The notes under the pieces: generated by a model
Databases searched by the model: none
The model's input: only the letters and a program-made list of their open reading frames with translations
Told to the model about the DNA's origin: nothing
In this document: positions 1 to 5,306 of the stretch, piece after piece
How positions within the stretch are numbered: position 1 is the first letter of the stretch
How the letters are laid out: the number at the start of each line of letters is the position of its first letter
Program-made: the position numbers and the translations under genes
DNA from: an uncultured Acidobacteriota bacterium
Lineage (GTDB): Bacteria > Acidobacteriota > Vicinamibacteria > Vicinamibacterales > UBA8438
Length of the DNA stretch: 5,306 nt
Direction of reading: 5' to 3'
Assembly (NCBI GenBank): GCA_937888665.1
Contig: CALBET010000744.1
Coordinates: 1 to 5,306 of the forward strand

Positions 1-702
1 CAGATGTGCGCCGATCCCGAACGCGGCCATGTCTTCACCGCCCGCCTGCTGCACGCAAGGGGATCGGAGGAAACCCTGTTCCTGGGAGCCGAGACGATCC
101 GCCCGTTGCTGAAGAAACTGGTCCCCGAGGCAACGTTTGATAAGCGCCCGCGGTTCTCGACCTTAAGCTACAGCGGCGAGCGCAAGATCAACAGGCTGGC
201 CCCGCAAAGTGCCATTGTCGCCTTTTCGGCTACCGACGTTTACGCCATCGCCGAACAGGTCCGTCGCCACCGTGGCGGCGCGGCGGTGGTGATGGGGGCC
301 TTAAGCCCGCGAACCCGTAACGCCCAGGTCGCCATGTATCAGGCTGGCGAGGTCGATATCCTTGTCGCCACCGACGCCATCGGCATGGGCCTTAACATGG
401 ATGTCGATCATGTCGCCTTCGCCGCCACCCGCAAATTCGACGGCAAGCGCACACGGCCCCTGATCGCCGCCGAACTGGCGCAGATTGCCGGGCGTGCCGG
501 ACGCCACATGAACGACGGCACCTTCGGCATCACCGCCGACGCCGGGGTCCTTGATCCGCAAACCATCGACGCCATCGAAGAGCATCGTTTCCGCCCGATC
601 AAGTTGATTTACTGGCGCAACCCGGAACCCGACATGACCTCCCTTAAGGCCTTGCAAAACACGCTTGCCATGCCGCCGGAACTGCCGGGACTGATCCGCG
701 CC
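1..702 (+). CDS. ATP-dependent RNA helicase (SUV3-like, superfamily 2), C-terminal helicase domain, partial at both ends
   Basis: This is the second RecA-like domain of a superfamily 2 helicase, in frame from base 1 with no start inside the window. Visible motifs are a motif IV-like VAFSATDVYAIAE (about 208-246), motif V TDAIGMGLN (370-396) and motif VI QIAGRAGR (481-504), whose arginines contact ATP. The Walker A and DExH motifs would lie upstream, outside the window. The stretch MCADPERGHVF and the GALSPRTRNAQVAMYQAGEVD block match, from memory, the helicase conserved across Alphaproteobacteria and related to mitochondrial SUV3, which unwinds RNA. The family continues for several hundred residues more, but recognisable sequence stops after PGLIRA near 702. 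The frame stays open to 1794, but beyond the junction it is the antisense of ccmF: rich in Asp, Glu, Gly and Arg and unlike any helicase tail. Alanine codons are mostly GCC, unlike the GCG-leaning coxA. The family is confident; the 3' boundary is good to about 10 bases. Confidence 0.85.
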
Positions 703-712
703 GGAGGCAGCG
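695..712. other. Chimeric junction between helicase and ccmF fragments
   Basis: Left of here the + strand reads as helicase up to PGLIRA (ending at 702). Right of here the - strand reads as CcmF, down to LVVAAS (ending at 703). Both proteins are cut inside conserved domains and neither has a natural stop at this point. Both frames happen to run open across the join, which yields long hybrid reading frames (4-1794 on + and 1695-301 on -) that correspond to no real protein. No insertion sequence, terminal repeat or target-site duplication is visible. The likeliest cause is an assembly or amplification chimera; a true genomic rearrangement cannot be excluded from sequence alone. Confidence 0.8.
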
Positions 713-1680
713 ACGACGAGGCCGAGCAGCACGAGGAAGTAGGGACCGACCTCGGACTGGGCGAACGAATGGACGGAGGCGACGAGTCCACTGCGAACGT
801 TGAAGGTGCCGAAGACTGCAAGCGCGAAGGAGGAGAGGACGAGGGTGAGGTTCCAGCCTTTGAGCATGCTGCGACGCTCCTGGACCATCAGCGCGTGGAG
901 GAAGGCGGTCATGGGGAGCAGGGGCAAGATGGCAGAGTTTTCGACAGGGTCCCAGCCCCAGTAGCCGCCCCAGCCGAGGACCGTGTAGGCCCACCAGGCG
1001 CCAAGGAAGTTGCCGATGCTGAGCATGAGGAACGAGAGCAACGCCCAGTTTCGGGCGTGACGCACCCAGGCGGCGTCCAACCGGCCAGCGAGCAGCGCAG
1101 CGGCGCCGAGCGTGAAGGGGACGGCGGTGCTGACGAGGCCGGCGAGCAGTGCGGGCGGGTGAATCAGCATGCCGCTATCAACCAGCAGCGGGTTGAGTCC
1201 CTGGCCATCGAGCGGCGTGATGGGGTTGATGCGGAACGGCGAGGCGAAGAAGACGAGCGCGATCAGGAAGGCGAGGAGCAGCACGCCCATGGTGGCGATG
1301 GCATGCGGTGCGCCCCAGGGAATGTGGCGGAGGGTGGTGATGGTGAACGCGCCGAGGAAGAGCGAGAGCATCCAGGTCCAGTACAGCAGCGAGCCTGGCT
1401 GGCCGCTGTAGATGGAGGCCCACTTCATCCACGGCTGCATGTCGCTGGAGGAGACCGAGGCGACGTGAGCGATGGAGAAGTCGTTCGCGAGCAGCGCGTA
1501 GGCGAGGACGAGGACGGCGAGCGTGGTCAGCGCGGCGGTGGCGACGATGGCACGGCGAGCGGCGATCAGCGTCCGCGCCGAGCCGATGCGATGCCCGTAG
1601 ATGGCAGCGACGATCGCGAAGGCGGAGCTGGCGAGGGCGGTCAGCAGCGCCGACGAGCCGAGGGTCGCGGTGACGTTCAC
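703..1680 (-). CDS. ccmF: Cytochrome c maturation protein CcmF (heme lyase subunit), C-terminal half missing
   Basis: CcmF is the membrane core of the System I heme lyase, which takes heme from holo-CcmE and attaches it to CxxCH sites of apocytochromes outside the membrane. The 326 residues present are strongly hydrophobic with many membrane segments. They contain the WWD signature (GWGGYWGWDPVEN, about 236-248). His174 (in LIHPPALLAG) and His304 (in ASVHSFA) fit the two periplasmic P-His residues, and His262 fits the first heme b ligand; these correspond to His173, His303 and His261 of the E. coli protein. Full-length CcmF is about 630-680 residues, so the second heme b histidine (His491 in E. 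coli) and the C-terminal domain are lost at the junction. I chose GTG at 1680 because GGAGG lies 7 bases upstream; the GTG at 1695 directly abuts that GGAGG and would translate through it. The gene follows ccmE after 40 bases, so they are probably co-transcribed. The break should inactivate the gene if it is real and not an assembly fault. Confidence 0.92.
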
Positions 1681-1687
1681 GGCGATT

Positions 1688-1692
1688 CCTCC
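1688..1692 (-). promoter_or_regulatory. Shine-Dalgarno GGAGG for ccmF
   Basis: GGAGG on the - strand sits 7 bases before the GTG at 1680-1678. It decides the start, because the next upstream candidate, GTG at 1695-1693, immediately precedes this motif and has no ribosome site of its own. Confidence 0.8.
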
Positions 1693-1720
1693 CACGCCTC
1701 AGCTCGATACGGTCCCGCGG

Positions 1721-2197
1721 TCAGTCCGGGACAAGGTTCGAACTGGGTGAATCGGGTGGGGGCGTGTCGGCGAAGAACTCGTTTTCGTGCTTGATGATGA
1801 CGCTGCTGGCGCTCAGCGTCTCGTTGTCGCCATCGAGTGCGCCATCGATCACCACGAAGGCGCCTGCGGTGAAGAGATTGGGGACGATGCCCTCGTAGGT
1901 GATGGCGATGCGAGAGCCATCTTCGCCCTCGATCTCGAAGGCAACGGGGCGGCCGTTCTGCTCGACGATGGTGCCGTAGACGACTCGTCCGCCGACACGC
2001 CAGCGGCTGGTGTCGCCGGCCTCGATCTGTTCGAGGAACTCGTGGGGTTCTACGTAGTAGGAGATGTCGCCGGATGCGGCACGCCAGGCGAGAGCCCCGA
2101 TGGCGAGCGTGGAGATGACCAGGAGGAGCAACAGTCGATCGCGGTTGCTGGAGAACGGGCCGCGGCCGCCAGACTTGCCGGTGGAGGTCGAAGTCAC
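1721..2197 (-). CDS. ccmE: Periplasmic heme chaperone CcmE
   Basis: CcmE binds heme covalently and hands it to the CcmF heme lyase during cytochrome c maturation. The 158-residue protein has a short basic N-terminus, one membrane anchor (about residues 21-38) and a compact OB-fold domain outside the membrane. Family landmarks are YYVEPHEFLEQ (47-57), RVGGRVVYG (67-75) and YEGIVPNLFTAGAFVV (101-116). The heme site reads KHENEFF: His137 aligns with the heme-binding histidine (His130 in E. coli), but the tyrosine four residues later is Phe141, giving HxxxF in place of HxxxY. A short Pro-rich tail ends the protein. I chose GTG at 2197 because AAGGAG lies 6 bases upstream. The ATG at 2263 would add 22 charged residues, overlap ccmG and run through that ribosome site. 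It lies 22 bases after ccmG and 40 before ccmF, consistent with one operon. Confidence 0.92.
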   Translation of the reverse strand: MTSTSTGKSGGRGPFSSNRDRLLLLLVISTLAIGALAWRAASGDISYYVEPHEFLEQIEAGDTSRWRVGGRVVYGTIVEQNGRPVAFEIEGEDGSRIAITYEGIVPNLFTAGAFVVIDGALDGDNETLSASSVIIKHENEFFADTPPPDSPSSNLVPD

Positions 2198-2203
2198 GTG
2201 GTG

Positions 2204-2209
2204 CTCCTT
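2204..2209 (-). promoter_or_regulatory. Shine-Dalgarno AAGGAG for ccmE
   Basis: AAGGAG on the - strand, 6 bases before GTG at 2197-2195, falls in the 22-base gap between the ccmG stop and ccmE. It favours the GTG start over the longer ATG frame beginning at 2263. Confidence 0.8.
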
Positions 2210-2219
2210 GCGGCCTTCG

Positions 2220-2765
2220 TCACGATGGCGCCTCGATCTTCGCGAGTCGCTCGCGGAATGCATCTTCGCTCAGTTCGCCGATGTACTTGGCCTCGACGTC
2301 GAGTCCGGGCAAGAGGAAGAATGCTTCCGGTACGCCGTATACACCGTAATCGAGGTACGTCTCGCCGTCGTCGATCACGGTCGGGAAGGTGATGTCGTGG
2401 CGCTCGAGAAACGCGCGGGCATCCACCTCCCTGTCCCAGATGTTGACGCCGACGAAGGTGTAACCGCGGGCCTGATACTCGGGCCAAAGCGCCTGGATTA
2501 GCGGCGCTTCTGCCTCACAGGGCGCGCACCAACTGGCCCAAAAATAGATGAAGATGGGCCCGCTGGCATGCTCCGAAAGGACGAAGGTTTCGCCCTCGAA
2601 TGTCAGCAGGGAGAAGTCGTAGGCGGCGTCGAGAGAGGTGTTGGTGCGGCCGAGGGCGTCGTTGCCAACGTCGCGTGTCATGGCGAACGCGAGCACCACG
2701 ACGAGCAGGATTGCAGCCCCGCCAGCGGAGGCCACGAACAGTCGAGTGGTCTGTCCTTGCAACAT
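2220..2765 (-). CDS. ccmG: Membrane-anchored thioredoxin-like thiol-disulfide protein, CcmG/DsbE type
   Basis: This protein probably keeps apocytochrome CxxCH cysteines reduced so that heme can be attached. The 181 residues comprise a membrane anchor (about 8-29) and a thioredoxin-fold domain of the TlpA/ResA/CcmG family. The redox motif is WCAPC (Cys80 and Cys83), preceded by IFIYFWAS. The cis-proline region reads GVYGVPEAFF (Pro146), and Gly-Val-Tyr-Gly-x-Pro-Glu is typical of CcmG/DsbE, which fits better than a general TlpA. I chose ATG at 2765 because the open frame only extends 6 bases further, to a TTG. Neither has a recognisable Shine-Dalgarno sequence, so the mRNA may be leaderless or weakly initiated. 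It is the first gene of the leftward ccm operon and is divergent from coxB, which encodes a likely client. A ResA-like role cannot be excluded from sequence, but the ccmE-ccmF context supports CcmG. Confidence 0.88.
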   Translation of the reverse strand: MLQGQTTRLFVASAGGAAILLVVVLAFAMTRDVGNDALGRTNTSLDAAYDFSLLTFEGETFVLSEHASGPIFIYFWASWCAPCEAEAPLIQALWPEYQARGYTFVGVNIWDREVDARAFLERHDITFPTVIDDGETYLDYGVYGVPEAFFLLPGLDVEAKYIGELSEDAFRERLAKIEAPS

Positions 2766-2802
2766 GGTCAACCGAGGCTACGGGGGGTTCAGACGGGGTT
2801 CA

Positions 2803-2814
2803 ACGTGCGCACGT
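2803..2814. promoter_or_regulatory. 12-bp perfect palindrome, possible operator
   Basis: ACGTGCGCACGT equals its own reverse complement. It lies 37 bases upstream of the ccmG ATG, where a dimeric regulator could affect the ccm promoter or both promoters. Such a palindrome can arise by chance in GC-rich DNA, and I do not recognise it as the site of a named regulator. Confidence 0.35.
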
Positions 2815-2851
2815 GGTAGACGAAGGTGTAGTAAAGAATTGATCAACTTGC

Positions 2852-2880
2852 TTGACCACAAGCTGAGGGCACTGATATTT
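2852..2880 (+). promoter_or_regulatory. Candidate sigma70-type promoter for coxBA
   Basis: A TTGACC box (2852-2857, five of six matches to TTGACA) is followed after 16 bases by GATATT (2874-2879, four of six matches to TATAAT). Transcription would start near 2886 and give a leader of about 40 bases before the ATG at 2925. The call rests on position, spacing and local AT-richness; no transcript evidence is available. Confidence 0.45.
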
Positions 2881-2892
2881 CATCTTACGGGC

Positions 2893-2913
2893 GACGGTCC
2901 AACGGGACCCGTC
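2893..2913 (+). promoter_or_regulatory. Stem-loop in the coxB leader
   Basis: GACGGTCC (2893-2900) pairs with GGACCCGTC (2905-2913), giving eight base pairs with one bulged C (2908) and an AACG loop. It ends 12 bases before the coxB ATG. No T-run follows, so it is not a rho-independent terminator. It may stabilise the mRNA or affect translation; its function is unknown. Confidence 0.4.
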
Positions 2914-2916
2914 GTC

Positions 2917-2932
2917 TGGGACGTATGTCCCA
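2917..2932 (+). promoter_or_regulatory. Inverted repeat overlapping the coxB ATG
   Basis: TGGGAC (2917-2922) and GTCCCA (2927-2932) are perfect 6-base arms around GTAT. The ATG at 2925-2927 begins in the loop and ends in the right arm. In RNA this would partly hide that start codon; in DNA it could be a protein-binding site. No Shine-Dalgarno motif accompanies this ATG. Confidence 0.4.
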
Positions 2933-3998
2933 CAATCTGGAAGACCTGCCCGGTTCGCGGAGGCATCGTTTGCGACCTTCAGCGCGCGCCCTAACGTTGT
3001 CCGCGGTCTCTGTGATCGTGGTACTCATTCTCTCAGCAATCCTGTGGGTGATTTTTGCAGGGTCGGCCGACCACCTGCAGACGACGTTCAATCCCAAATC
3101 AGACAACGCAATCAAGATTCATGACGTCTATACGCTTGTGTGGATCCTGGCCGGCATTGTGATGGCAGCCGTACTGGCTCTGACACTGGCGTTCAGCCTG
3201 GTCTTCCGTGAACGCCCGGGTGGCAAGGCTGCTTCCCACATTCACGGCAACCCGAAGCTTGAGGTGATCTGGACGCTGATCCCGGTGATCATCGGGATCC
3301 TAATCGCGATTCCGAGCTTCCAAGTGATTTTGGACACGACTGGAGACGCGCCGGACGGCGCGATCGAGATTGTGGCGACCGGGCACCAGTGGTGGTTCGA
3401 GTTCGAGTATCCGGACGAGGGTCTGGTGACGGCGAACGAACTGCATATCCCTGTCGGGCGACCGGTGAACATCGAGCTGCGCTCAGTGGACGTCATCCAT
3501 TCGTTCTGGGTGCCGCAGCTCTCCGGCAAGGTGGACATGGTTCCGGGGCACAACAACCGGCTGTGGTTCACTCCGAACACGCCAGGTGAGTACTACGGGC
3601 AGTGCGCTGAGTTCTGTGGCACATCCCACGCGAACATGCGCTTCCGTGTGGTGGTGGACAGCGAAGCCGATTACGCCGCATGGGTTGCGGCGCAGACCTC
3701 GGACGCTCAGGTGGCCGAGGGTGAGTTGGCGCAGGCTGGCGAGGGCATCGCGACAACGATCTGTGCGGCCTGCCACACGATCCGGGGCACTGGCGCCGCG
3801 GGTGTGATTGGTCCAGACCTCACGCACGTCGGTAGTCGTGGGCTGATCGCCTCCGGGATTGTCGACAACGATGCCGAGGGTTTGGCGGAGTGGCTGACGA
3901 ACCCGCCAGAAGTGAAGCCGGGCTCGAAGATGCCGAACTTGAATCTGAGCGGCGACCAGATCGAACAATTGGTCGCATACCTACAAGGACTGCAATAG
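2925..3998 (+). CDS. coxB: Cytochrome c oxidase subunit II with fused C-terminal cytochrome c domain (caa3 type)
   Basis: Subunit II passes electrons to subunit I; here a fused heme c domain feeds the CuA centre. The 357 residues show an N-terminal hydrophobic segment (about 25-46, signal or anchor), two membrane helices (about 67-94 and 112-134), a cupredoxin domain and a class I cytochrome c domain (about 265-357). The CuA ligands are all present: His192, Cys227, Glu229 (backbone carbonyl), Cys231, His235 and Met238, in CAEFCGTSHANM. The aromatic patch GHQWWFEFEY (153-162) is typical of the electron-entry site. Heme c binds at CAACH (Cys280, Cys283, His284), with Met336 in SKMP as probable distal ligand. 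No lipobox cysteine is seen. ATG 2925 is listed as the longest conventional start, but it lacks a ribosome site and overlaps an inverted repeat; TTG at 2970 behind GGAGG is a serious alternative that removes 15 residues. coxA follows after 36 bases. The divergent ccm genes encode the machinery for the heme c site. Confidence 0.95.
   Translation: MSHNLEDLPGSRRHRLRPSARALTLSAVSVIVVLILSAILWVIFAGSADHLQTTFNPKSDNAIKIHDVYTLVWILAGIVMAAVLALTLAFSLVFRERPGGKAASHIHGNPKLEVIWTLIPVIIGILIAIPSFQVILDTTGDAPDGAIEIVATGHQWWFEFEYPDEGLVTANELHIPVGRPVNIELRSVDVIHSFWVPQLSGKVDMVPGHNNRLWFTPNTPGEYYGQCAEFCGTSHANMRFRVVVDSEADYAAWVAAQTSDAQVAEGELAQAGEGIATTICAACHTIRGTGAAGVIGPDLTHVGSRGLIASGIVDNDAEGLAEWLTNPPEVKPGSKMPNLNLSGDQIEQLVAYLQGLQ
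2959..2963 (+). promoter_or_regulatory. GGAGG ribosome site supporting an alternative coxB start (TTG 2970)
   Basis: GGAGG lies 6 bases before an in-frame TTG (2970-2972), the same motif and spacing as at coxA. Starting there gives an N-terminus MRPSARALTL leading straight into the hydrophobic segment, which looks like an ordinary signal or anchor sequence. The motif may instead be chance, as it encodes part of an Arg-rich stretch (SRRHR). Confidence 0.5.
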
Positions 3999-4013
3999 AG
4001 CGCACCGGCGCTC
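3998..4013 (+). promoter_or_regulatory. Stem-loop between coxB and coxA
   Basis: GAGCGC (3998-4003) and GCGCTC (4008-4013) are perfect arms around an ACCG loop. The stem starts on the last base of the coxB TAG stop and ends 10 bases before the coxA ribosome site. No T-run follows, so it is not a standard terminator. It could set relative expression or mRNA stability of the two subunits. Confidence 0.45.
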
Positions 4014-4023
4014 ACACGTCAGC

Positions 4024-4028
4024 GGAGG
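4024..4028 (+). promoter_or_regulatory. Shine-Dalgarno GGAGG for coxA
   Basis: GGAGG lies 6 bases before the ATG at 4035. It fixes the coxA start and gives a local reference for spacing when judging the coxB start. Confidence 0.85.
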
Positions 4029-4034
4029 ATCGAG

Positions 4035-5306
4035 ATGGCCACTGCCGAGGGCACGTTGCCGCAGGCATATGAGGAAGCCAGTCTTTGGACGTGGTTGACT
4101 ACGGTCGACCACAAAAAGATTGGCATCATGTACGGGATCACCGGATTCCTGTTCCTGCTGCTCGGTGGACTCGAAGCCCTGACAATTCGGACGCAGCTTG
4201 CGGTGCCGAACGGCACCGTGGTGGACGCGGACCGCTTCAACCAGCTCTTCACGATGCACGCACTGACCATGATCTTCATGGCGGTGATGCCGATGGGCGC
4301 ATCGTTCTTCAACTACTTCATCCCGCTGATGATTGGCGCTCGTGATGTCGCGTTCCCGCGGCTGAACGCGCTGTCGTACTGGGTCTTCCTCTCAGGCGCG
4401 TTGATGCTGACCAGTAGCTTTGTGTTTGGTGGAGCGCCGAGCGGTGGGTGGTTCGGTTACGCACCGTTGACTTCGTCAGAGTACCACATCAGCAGCGGTA
4501 TGGACTTCTATACCGTTGGTCTTGCTGTGTTGGGCACCTCATCGCTGATGGCGTCGCTGAACTTCGCGGTGACGATCATCAACATGCGTGCGCCGGGGAT
4601 GACGATGATGCGTCTACCGGTGTTCATGTGGATGACGATTGTCGTCAACTTCCTGCTGATTCTGTCGCTGCCGGTGATTACGGTGGCGCTGATTGAACTG
4701 TATTTCGACCGCAATTTCTCGACGGCGTTCTTTTCACCATCGGTGGGTGGCGACCCGATTCTCTGGCAGCACCTGTTCTGGGTGTTCGGTCACCCTGAGG
4801 TGTATGTCTTAATCCTGCCATCGATGGGTATCGTTTCCGAGGTGTTGCCGGTCTTCTCCAGGAAGCCGCTGTTCGGCTACTCGGCAATCGTATTCGCGGG
4901 CGTGGCGATTGCGGTGTTGGGCTTTGCGGTGTGGAGCCACCACATGTTCACCACCGGCCTGGACACGGTTCCGCAGGTGGTGTTCTCCGCGAGCACAATG
5001 GCGATTGGCGTACCGACGGGTATCAAGATCTTCAACTGGCTGGGCACGATGTACGGTGGCCAGATCCGCTTCACCGTGGCGATGTACTTCTCCGTGTCGT
5101 TCATCGCGCTGTTCACCATCGGTGGTATCTCTGGCGTCATGCACGCCAGCCCGCCAGTAGATGCACAACAGCAAGACACCTACTTCATTGTGGCGCACCT
5201 CCACTACGTGCTGTTCGGCGGCGCGATCATGGGGATCTTCTCTGGCATCTACTACTGGTTCCCGAAGATGACCGGACGTTTCCTGGACGAGACCTGGGGC
5301 AAGGTG
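4035..5306 (+). CDS. coxA: Cytochrome c oxidase subunit I (heme-copper oxidase, A1 family), 3' end outside window
   Basis: Subunit I reduces oxygen to water and pumps protons in the membrane. The 424 residues present cover about the first ten of twelve helices; full-length relatives run to roughly 520-600. All metal ligands are visible: His75 and His390 for heme a, His388 for heme a3, and His253, His302 and His303 for CuB. Tyr257 in GHPEVY is the tyrosine cross-linked to the CuB histidine. Glu255 in the same motif, with Asp104 (ARDVAFPRLN), marks the D proton channel and the A1 family. Lys331 and Thr328 (PTGIK) mark the K channel. The residue between the two heme histidines is Leu389 (HLHYV), where HFHYV is more usual. 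The ATG has GGAGG 6 bases upstream and the frame is open to the last base. It follows coxB in an operon; subunit III would be expected downstream but is not seen. Confidence 0.96.
   Translation, partial: MATAEGTLPQAYEEASLWTWLTTVDHKKIGIMYGITGFLFLLLGGLEALTIRTQLAVPNGTVVDADRFNQLFTMHALTMIFMAVMPMGASFFNYFIPLMIGARDVAFPRLNALSYWVFLSGALMLTSSFVFGGAPSGGWFGYAPLTSSEYHISSGMDFYTVGLAVLGTSSLMASLNFAVTIINMRAPGMTMMRLPVFMWMTIVVNFLLILSLPVITVALIELYFDRNFSTAFFSPSVGGDPILWQHLFWVFGHPEVYVLILPSMGIVSEVLPVFSRKPLFGYSAIVFAGVAIAVLGFAVWSHHMFTTGLDTVPQVVFSASTMAIGVPTGIKIFNWLGTMYGGQIRFTVAMYFSVSFIALFTIGGISGVMHASPPVDAQQQDTYFIVAHLHYVLFGGAIMGIFSGIYYWFPKMTGRFLDETWGKV

Larger units (their letters stand above)
2766..2924. promoter_or_regulatory. 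Divergent intergenic region between ccmG and coxB
   Basis: This 159-base spacer separates the leftward ccm operon from the rightward cox operon and must hold both promoters. The middle (about 2828-2882) is clearly more AT-rich than the genes around it, as expected of promoter DNA. It contains a sigma70-like candidate toward coxB, a 12-bp palindrome nearer ccmG, TTGATCAA at 2839-2846, and stem-loops next to coxB, the main ones listed separately. I could not find a convincing -35/-10 pair toward ccmG. No small gene is supported here. Confidence 0.7.

Noticed and set aside
301..1695. 464-residue - strand frame extending CcmF through the junction
   Set aside because: CcmF resemblance stops at about 703; the remaining residues are the antisense of helicase motifs V and VI, so the extension is not a natural CcmF C-terminus.
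4..1794. Single 596-residue + strand open frame joining the helicase to a long acidic, Gly-rich tail
   Set aside because: Past about 702 it is the antisense of ccmF and ccmE. The tail is low-complexity in Asp, Glu, Gly and Arg, a common product of reading GC-rich genes backwards, while the opposite strand has clear CcmF motifs.
2064..2501. + strand open frame antisense to ccmE and ccmG
   Set aside because: It lies wholly opposite two genes with clear motifs and spacing, and its sequence shows no family features.
2638..2994. Possible small Cys-containing + strand protein across the divergent spacer
   Set aside because: It overlaps ccmG antisense and the coxB start in another frame, has no ribosome site, and shows no recognisable domain.
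3483..3968. - strand open frame inside coxB
   Set aside because: The + strand frame encodes intact CuA and heme c domains; the reverse frame is a GC-rich shadow without motifs.
1..5306. Mobile element, CRISPR array, tRNA or rRNA
   Set aside because: I saw no transposase or integrase motifs, no spaced direct repeats, and no sequence folding like a tRNA. The junction at about 702 has no insertion-sequence ends.

Overview
The window carries two unrelated blocks of DNA that meet near position 702. Bases 1 to about 702 are the 3' part of an ATP-dependent RNA helicase gene on the + strand. Its protein strongly resembles the SUV3-like helicase of Alphaproteobacteria, and its alanine codons are mostly GCC. 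From about 703 to the end is a GC-rich respiratory locus whose alanine codons lean to GCG (clearest in coxA). Its proteins look most like those of Chloroflexota or a similar aerobic lineage; that assignment is from memory of the families and is only moderately sure. The helicase and ccmF face each other tail to tail, and both stop in mid-domain at the same point. A chimeric contig is therefore the simplest explanation, and a real recombination the alternative.

The respiratory locus has two divergent halves. The left half, on the - strand, is a cytochrome c maturation (Ccm, System I) operon in the order ccmG (2765-2220), ccmE (2197-1721), ccmF (1680 to the junction, C-terminal half missing). 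ccmE and ccmF each begin with GTG behind a strong Shine-Dalgarno sequence. The right half, on the + strand, is a caa3-type (A1-family) cytochrome c oxidase operon: coxB (2925-3998), which encodes subunit II with a fused cytochrome c domain, then coxA (4035 to the window end, first 424 codons of subunit I).

The two halves make functional sense together. The oxidase subunit II carries a CxxCH heme c site, and the divergent ccm genes encode the machinery that attaches heme to such sites. The 159-base divergent spacer (2766-2924) holds a sigma70-like promoter candidate for coxB, a 12-bp perfect palindrome, and two consecutive stem-loops. The second stem-loop has the coxB ATG beginning in its loop. 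A GGAGG-TTG pair 45 bases downstream offers a competing coxB start.

Points worth a second look are the junction, a CcmE whose usual heme-site tyrosine is phenylalanine (HxxxF), the coxB start and leader structure, the stem-loop between coxB and coxA, and a leucine between the two heme-ligand histidines of CoxA. I saw no mobile element, CRISPR array, tRNA or rRNA, and nothing that amounts to a new biological system.
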